Below are positions 57,301-64,000 of a stretch of DNA of 64,000 nucleotides, piece by piece. Made by a program: the position numbers and the translations under genes. The notes beneath the pieces are model-generated. The model saw nothing but the letters and a program-made list of their open reading frames with translations, was not told the origin of the DNA and made no database searches. Source of the stretch: Dastarcus helophoroides (lineage: Eukaryota > Arthropoda > Insecta > Coleoptera > Bothrideridae); the NCBI GenBank assembly GCA_028583605.1, contig CM053331.1, positions 31,908,411-31,972,410 on the forward strand, written 5' to 3'. The stretch's first letter is position 1, and every line of letters begins with the position of its first letter.

Positions 57301-59150
57301 TTTCAAAAATACGAGACAATCAAATCGCTATATTTTTTTAAAGTTAAATTGTTAAGAAAGTTTGAATTTTCCAAAATTTAAAAATTTATACACTCAACTG
57401 TGAGAACCTTTTCCAATTTCCATTTTTTCTTAAAGCTAGCCCTTTCCTTGAAATTTCGACATTTCCTCGAAATTTCGACTTTTATCAAAATTTGTCTTTT
57501 TTCCAAACAATTTCTCTTTTTTCTTTGAAATTTCAAATTTGTTTTAGAATTCGACTTCTTTTTCCATGATCCGAGTTGCTCAAAAATACTAAATTTAGCA
57601 AAATGTAGAAATTTTAAAAAAGTAGGAAGATTTCAAAATAAGTTTTAAAAGGACAAAGTGTTGAAAGAGTCGAAATTTTTAAGAAATCGATTTAAAAAAA
57701 AGTCGATTTTGAAATAATGGAAAATTTCAAAAAAGTCGATATTTTCAAGAGTCGAAATTTTTAAAAGAAGTCAAATGTTCTGAAATCGAAAATTTCAAAA
57801 GAAGTTAAATTTCTTAATAGAAATGTCCAGAAAAGACATTAAAAAAAGTCAACATCCTAAAAAATTTCAAACAATGCAAAATAATAAAACAAATTAAAAT
57901 TACCAAAAACGGTGATATTTTCAAAAATAAGAGACAATTAAATCGCTATATTTTTTTAAAATTAAATTGTTAAGGTTTAAATTTTCCAAAATTTAAAAAT
58001 TTATACACTCAACTGTAAGAACCTTTTCCAGTTTTCATTTTTTCTTAAAGCTAGCCCTTTCTTTAAAACTTCGACATTTCCTCTAAATCTCGACTTTTAT
58101 CAAAATTTGTCTTTTTTTTTAAACAATTTCCCTTTTTTCTTTAAAATTTCTAATTTGTTTTAGAATTTGACTTATTTTTCCAAAATCCGAGTTGCTCAAA
58201 ATTTCAAATTTTTTTCCCAAATTTACATTTTTTTTCAGAATTTCATCATTTTTCAAAATTCAACTTCTGAAAATTTCGATTTTTTTTCAAATTCATCGTT
58301 CTGCAGATTTCGATTTGTTTATCAAACCTCGCCTTTTTCTCGATATTTGGTGAATCTTTTGACAAAACAGTAAACATTGTTTATTTGGAAATTTTGAAAA
58401 ATACTTTTTATGAATTTTGTCAAGACAAAAATGTTAACTTGTTTCTTTAAATTTTGACGACGTTTATCTCGATAGTGGATATTTCTGATCTCCTAGTGGA
58501 GCAGGGGGGAGCTTCTCCTTGACTTAGGCAGTCGTTAAAAAAAAAGAAGTGTCTTTTTCTTGAAACTTCGACTTTTTTCCTGAAATTTTTCTCAAAATTT
58601 GCACCTTTCCTCGAAATTTTAATTTTTTTTTAAACTGGTTTAAGTTTTCGAAACTATCGATTTTTAAGGTATTTTTCAAATTTTTAAAAAAAGCCAAATT
58701 TTTATATTAAATCTGATGTCCTGAAAATTTTGACTTTATCCCGAAACTGTTTTTTTTTATTTTAATTCATCTTTTTCTTAATTACTTTAAACTCATAAAT
58801 GTACGGTTTCCTCTTAAAATTTGACTGTATCGAAAATTTTGAATATTCATAGAAAGTTCGGTCTTTTTCTAGACATTTTGACTGTCCAGAAATTGCAACC
58901 TGTTTTTCAAAATTTGTCTTATCCTCGAAGCTTCAAATTGAGCTTTTTTTATCCAAAATTTCAATTATTTTTCTAAAATTTTAATAAAAGTATAGAAAAT
59001 TTGAAACTAATATTTTTATGCAATTTAGAGCAAAATATTTCTTGTAAATTTCGAAAATCAAATTTTAAATGAAAATAATTATTTCCAGAGATATATTTTT
59101 ATCAACAAGTTTTTTTACTCTCCAACTTCGATTTATTCTGGATTTTGCGA
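54391..59150. repeat. AT-rich micro-repeat array, block 7, with tandem pairs
   Basis: Contains a 193-bp tandem pair (55655-55847 and 55848-56040; landmark TGCCACTTG...CTATAAAAAAAA). It also has a larger series with related units near 56490, 56840 and 57588. The latter includes a 615-bp repeat at 57391/58006 that holds CACTCAACTGTGAGAACC and CTTAAAGCTAGCCCTTTC. Orientation switches between A-rich and T-rich at about 57395, 57585 and 58005. The frames are repeat-derived. Confidence 0.75.
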
Positions 59151-61540
59151 CTTTTCTCACAAAATTCTCCAAGTAAGTCTCACTGAAAGAGTCAACACTC
59201 GCATTTACATTCGCATTCACGAATTTTGGAAATGAATATTCACATTTGCATTAGCGAATGTGGGAAAACCAACATTCGCTACATTCCTACTAGGGATACT
59301 GTGAAGGTCATTCGCTTAGGGCACCTAATCTGTTTAGAAAAAAGGTCGAAACCTGGACCTGGTTTTGCTCAGGTCATAGCCAATATTTATCGAAACATCG
59401 TGGAATTTTAAATTAATTAATCGTTAATAAAGTTTAATCGTTATAAATATATACTAAACCTAAAATGTTCACATTTTTCTTCGGAAACTTCAAGTTTAGT
59501 AAAAAATGTTTTATTTTATTTTAGATTTATTTTCAAGCAGTGACGTATCGTATCTCTTATAAATGGGAAACCTTAGGTACTCGATTTACCTTAAAATTTT
59601 ATTAACATGTACTCAGACAATTTTATTTCAATAACAAGTGACGTAAAAATCAATGGTAATTTACAGAGAACTAGAAATCACTTTCAGATTGTAATTAATG
59701 ATAGGAATTGTCTAAAAGAAATTACATTAAACATCGATCCAACATAATTTTTTTAAGCCGCATCAAATGCTAAATGACTTACTATTTGTCGTAGTTTGAA
59801 CCAATTAAAATCGGTTAAACTTAAGTAATACTTTAAGACGATTTCCATCAAACTTAGCAATCGAAAGATAAGAAAATACATCGATAACCAACAATATATA
59901 TGTTCACATTGCTTTATCTCCTGATAAAATACGACAACAATAACCTAATTTATCAATTAACAGATTTTAAATACTAATATCAGATTTGCTAGTAAATATT
60001 TAATTGTGTTTACCTTGGTTAGATCTTATGAACCCAAACATATAGATGAAGTGAATGAATGAATGAATGAATATTAAGTATACTTGTGTAAAATACATCC
60101 GAAAGGTAAGTCGTTTTCATCTCCTACCTCTAAATCCAGTTTTCTAAAATAAATATCTATACAATATCCGGAAAATCGTATTTTTCATCTTCTCAGTTTT
60201 GTAGTGCTTTAGGGAATCGCACCGAGAAGTTTAATAAAAGAATAACAAAGCTTAAAGTAAAAATAGCTTTTTTTTCTAAACGGCAAAAACTCGAAAGCTT
60301 TTAAAACATAATCACCTCATACTTCTCCTACATAGCTTTGGAAATAAGAAAAATATTTCCTCTTCTATTACGTTGCTCGAACGAGTTATGCATACAGATC
60401 AGGTGAATCCAATAACTCAAGCAAATTTGCCGAATAAACCTGAAAAAAAGTCGATTACGTTTGGGGTAAAAGACGCGTTACATTAATTGATGAAAGTGGA
60501 AATTGTATTAGGACGGTCCACTTAGATTAATTGGCTTGAAATATCGAACAAAGATTATTATTGTTGGTTCGCATTAAGCCAGTGAAAAACGCCTTAATAT
60601 CATCAACAAACAAACGCTAATTGTTTTTCTCTTGTAAACTTGCCAATCTCCTGGAAAATGTTACACTATCTTTCAATAACTAGAGCAAATTTGTCAATCT
60701 ATCTAATTAAATGATAGGCTGTCAATAAAGCTAATGTCGATGGTCGTAAAATAGCACCATGGCTTGAAATAATAAATTCAAGGACTTTCGGGGATTATTG
60801 GATCGAGCAATGTGTAAGTGTGCTTTTTTTTATTCATACTTGAGAAGGAGAGCAATTATCTTTATTTAATAGTTGATATTTGGCCGAAAATAAACCAATA
60901 ATTTTCGAAAAAAAAAGTTGTCCACTTTAATAACTCAAAGAATAAAATATACAGGGTGCCTTTCAGTACATTTTATAACTTGTAATTGTAATATTTAGAG
61001 ATATATAAAGTAATACGCATACATACTGTTTTAAAGGGACATTTGAACTTCGAATTTTAAAATAAAAATCGAAATTTAAAAAAAAAATGATAAAAATTAT
61101 ATATTTTCTGGTGATTTTAGCTGTTTCGTCCAAATTACTACCTTAACACAAGCCCGTAACAAGGGGGGGGGGGTGCGATTCTTCTGCTAAAACTACCTAG
61201 TCTTTGTTTGAGTTTAGACTAGAGCTAAGAAGCCCCGATGCAATACTACTTTACTATTAATATTATTATTGTATATAAGTATACTAAAATGTAAAAAATT
61301 ACACCAAAAACATTTCTAGAGTCTAACTCTTCTAACATTATGACAAAGTAATTTAACAACAATGTTGCCTATTTATCTAAATTTAATTTCTAAATAAAAA
61401 CAGATGTGTGGTTAAGATGATAAAATTACTCTTTATCTTTGAACTGTCTTCTATAACAGGCACTTGTGTATGAAAAGGGCCTCTAGAAAGTGCTCCATTT
61501 AAAGACATAGTTGGAAGTCAGCTGGAGAAAATTTTTTTTT
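59151..61540. other. Non-array DNA without a recognisable gene
   Basis: Ordinary AT-rich DNA. It contains an ACATTCGCATTCACGAAT-like simple patch (59200-59290), a short GAAT microsatellite (about 60053-60072), one CAGGGTG-type transposon end after TA at 60950-60951 with no partner found, and an 11-G run at 61163-61173. The 61-codon frame at 59226-59411 covers the simple patch and is not convincing. Confidence 0.45.
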
Positions 61541-62240
61541 TTAATTTTTTTTCTAATTTCAATTAAACTCTTAATTTTAACTTTTATCTCAGATTTAAAG
61601 TTTGCACTCAAACATTTAGAATTTGGATATTCTTTTTAAATTCTGGAAGATTAGATTTTTTTTTTTTAAGTTCAAGTTTTCTCTTAGCGTCAACTCTTTT
61701 TATAATTGGCAACAACTTTAATTCCTACATTTTTTATTTCGGGCAATTTTGGGAATTATTGTTGCTATCTAAATTGCGATGTCAAAATGCATTTGATTCT
61801 TCCAAATTTAAAAAAAAGTTTTTGCTATAAAGTGATTTATAGTTTTTTTAAAGTTTTACCTTCAATCTCAAAATTTTGACCTTTCTTGGAAATCTTTAAT
61901 TTGAATTGGATTTGTTGTTAAATGCGAACTATGTTAATACTTTTCTTTGTTAAAATTCGGTAATCAAACCCACAAATATTTTTTTAAACTTTGATTCTTT
62001 TTAGAAACCTGGAAATTTCGCCAAAATTTTTTTGAAAAGTGTCAGATATCAAAATTTTGAACTTAATGTTGAGTTTTTTGAATTTGGGAAGTCTACATTT
62101 AGAGTGGACATACTCATTCAAGAAAAGAAAAAAATTACGAATGTGTTTATACTAAAAGATAACCAGAATTCATTAATAAACATTTCTGAAAATATTAATT
62201 TTTTTAGAAATTTTGAATTTTCCAACAAAATTAGGATATG
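61541..62240. repeat. Degenerate T-rich array
   Basis: T-rich words with poor periodicity, ending just before the second large hAT-like element. The 70-codon frame at 62032-62244 lies within it. Confidence 0.55.
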
Positions 62241-62537
62241 TTAATTCTAGAGGATTTGATCCCGTGATTCTGAATTTCGGGATCCCGGGATCACGACTGC
62301 TTTTTAATCCCGAAATTTTCAGGGTTAGGTTTTTTGATCCCGGGATTTTAGGGATTGACATCATTTTAAAAAAAGTTATAAAATAGACTGCATCTATCGA
62401 AACGCTCAATGTCAATGTTTTCAACAATACTTTTAATATAAAATAGAAGAAGATTTATTCCGAACAAGCAGTACTGCTTCGGAATTGGTATGACTGTTTC
62501 AAATAAAAATCTTGCATCATAAACTGAAAGATTTGAT

Positions 62538-62724
62538 AACTGAAATACAGAACTTGTCCCCTGAAACCAAGAAAGCTGTCATCTTTAAAGAGTTTCTCTC
62601 TGAAGATGACAGCTTGGCTGTCGAAACGCGTTAGAGCAACCTTTGTTAATCTTTTTTGGTTTCAAGGGACAAGTTCTGTATTTCAATTTTTGAAGATAAC
62701 CAAGGACCAGTCCGTTCAATCAAA
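62538..62724 (+). mobile_element. HPR element, copy 17 (best core; empty site known)
   Basis: Begins AACTGAAATACAGAACTTG. The left arm is internally shortened (GAAAGCTGTCATCTTT). The right arm is complete: TTTCTCTCTGAAGATGACAG, GGCTGTCGAAACGCGTTAG, CAAGTTCTGTATTTC, GGACCAGTCCGTTCAATC plus AAA. AAAGATTTGAT flanks it exactly (62527-62537 and 62725-62735). The homologous locus at 18600-18610 has one copy and no insert. Confidence 0.9.
62596..62636 (+). ncRNA. Hammerhead-ribozyme-like motif, best preserved copy
   Basis: CTCT (62596-62599), CTGAAGA (62600-62606), T, GACAGC-TTG-GCTGTC (62608-62622), GAAA (62623-62626), ACGCGT self-complementary stem III (62626-62631), T (62632), AGAG (62633-62636). 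Core residues C3 U4 G5 A6 G8 A9 and G12 A13 A14 are all present. Stems I and II pair perfectly. Predicted cleavage is after 62632. The extra T after A9 and the loopless stem III are non-standard. A loopless stem III would favour a dimer. Confidence 0.5.
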
Positions 62725-62859
62725 AAAGATTTGATGATGAAACACCGGACGCGGTGTTATTTCTCAGATTAAGGGGAAGTAAAGGGGTCAATAGAGTGTG
62801 ACATCGTGTGTCAAGGGCGAGACGAGTCATATGCTTCGTTACGTCAAAAGGTTCTGACT

Positions 62860-64000
62860 TTTTTTTTGAAGAATTACACCTTTTTAAAAGTTTCGAATAT
62901 TTTCTAAAATGTCGTCTTTCTTGAAATTTCCATTTCAATTTCGATATTTCTTTGCAAAATTTAATTTTTAAAAAATTTTACATTTTTGAACAATTTCGAA
63001 GTTTTTCGAATTTTTTTTTTGAAAATTTCTTCCTTTTCCTGCTTTAATCTTTTTCTCGAAATTTAAACTTTTTGAATACAAACTCTTTCGAAAAAATTAA
63101 CTTTTTTCAAATTTTCGATACTTTTCTAAAAAATTTGAAAAAAGTAAATATATCAGAGAATCGATATTTAGAAAGAGTTTAAATTTCAAGAAAAAGGTCG
63201 ATACTTTTCCAAAATTTTGACTTATTTGAAAAAATTTTCGACTAACTATTTTGAAGATTTTCCTTCTTTTGAAAATGTTGATATTTCCAAGTGTTGATTT
63301 TTTTGAAAATTTGGTCCTGTTTTAAAATATTGAATTTTTAAAGATTTTGTTATATTTTCAAAATTTTTGCTGTTTAAAAATTCTCATTTTATTCGAAAAT
63401 GTCAAGTTTTTTGTAAGCTGGACTTTTTCCAAAATTTGTACTTTTTGAAGTTTTTCAACTTTTGCAAAATTTCACTTTTTTCTAAATTTGAAAATTTTTG
63501 AAAATTTCTGTTTTTTAAATTATAAAACATTTTGGTTATTCTTAAAAATGTTAACTTGGTTTATTTTCAGCTGTTAGTTTTCAAAATTTTTGTTTTTTTT
63601 TACACTATTTTTTTGAAAATTTGAAGTTTGTTCAGAATTCCATTTTTTTGGAAAATTTCAATTGTTTTTTTTTTTGAATCGGAAAATTTTTTTAGTATAG
63701 CATTGTTCTAAATTTTCGACTATTTGAATTTTTTTTATTCCATTTTAAATTTTAACTTTATTTGAAAATGTTTACTCTATTTGAAAATTTTAAAACTGTT
63801 TCAAAATTACCATTTTTTTAACTTTCGATTACAATTTTCGATTTTCTAAAAAATGTCTTACTTTTTTCAAAATTTCAGTCATCCACAATTTTGATTTTTT
63901 CGAAAATTTTAATTTTAAAATTGAACTATTTTTTGAACTTTTCTAATAATTTTGGATTTCTTTAATATGAAGACTTATAGAAAAATTCGTTTTACTTTGA
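62860..64000. repeat. T-rich micro-repeat array inside the second large hAT-like element
   Basis: Aligns with 18720-19408 and 21283-21600. It contains no credible coding. Confidence 0.8.

Larger units (their letters stand above)
62248..64000. mobile_element. Large hAT-like element carrying AT arrays, copy 2 (left part, runs off window)
   Basis: Begins TAGAGGATTTGATCCCGTG and is colinear with 18364-19408 and then 21283-21600 to the end of the window. It lacks the nested long-TIR element and carries HPR copy 17. Landmarks include ACAAGCAGTACTGCTT (62463/18537), GGGGTCAATAGAGTGTGACA (62785, diverged in copy 1) and AAGCTGGACTTTTTCC. The region near 63644 (ATTTTTTTGGAAAATTTC) is the counterpart of the insertion site of 19409-21282. 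The 8 bp outside its left end are GTTAATTC. Confidence 0.75.

Overview
This window looks like nuclear DNA from an animal, most probably an arthropod and perhaps an insect. It is very AT-rich, has no operon-like coding, and no complete gene is visible. It carries tRNA-derived SINEs, LTRs with a TATA box followed by an arthropod-type TCAGT initiator, hAT-like and TA-inserting DNA transposons, and a motif starting ACTAGCTGTT near 35.87 kb of a kind seen in arthropod mobile elements. The species cannot be named from this. Almost every long reading frame falls in low-complexity repeats. A few short open stretches are listed with low confidence.

Layout. About half the window is made of degenerate AT-rich arrays built from a short, roughly 17-20 bp word resembling AAAAGTCGAAATTTTCAA or its complement. 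The blocks are at about 1-2.7, 8.3-10.2, 18.7-23.4, 27.3-33.5, 37.9-40.3, 42.1-44.1, 47.4-51.3, 54.4-59.1 and 61.5-64 kb. Several blocks also contain higher-order tandem copies, with periods near 191-205, 350, 615-633, 910 and 1,200-1,420 bp. Less repetitive, slightly more GC-rich DNA separates them (2.9-8.3, 13.5-18.3, 24-27, 33.5-36.5, 44.5-47.3, 52.2-54.4 and 59.2-61.5 kb). That DNA could be intronic or intergenic.

Mobile elements. (1) The most notable is a family of 17 short palindromic insertions, here called HPR. Their arms carry a hammerhead-ribozyme-like core, and one stem of that core covaries between two subfamilies. Eleven copies have direct repeats of 8-18 bp at their borders. Three copies can be compared with an empty site elsewhere in the same window. 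The 3' arm is consistently about 35 nt longer than the 5' arm, and some copies are 5'-truncated, so the family looks retrotransposed although it has no ORF. (2) A 5.7 kb hAT-like element (18364-24038, 8-bp target duplication CCTATGAT) contains AT arrays as its interior. A second copy starts at 62248 and runs off the window. (3) A pair of hAT-like elements with about 775-bp terminal inverted repeats lies at 10187-13292 and 19409-21282; the second is nested in element 2. (4) A TA-flanked palindrome (40300-42097) holds another TA-flanked element exactly at its centre. (5) There is a GGGGAAAAGGGGCAG-ended element at 15322-16518, two solo-LTR-like sequences, three SINE fragments, and a hAT transposase C-terminal relic beside a perfect GC-rich hairpin at 44.34-44.75 kb.

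The picture is of layered insertion: AT arrays expanded by tandem duplication, in part inside hAT-like elements, and then hit repeatedly by HPR retro-insertions. No metabolic or cellular system can be read from the window.
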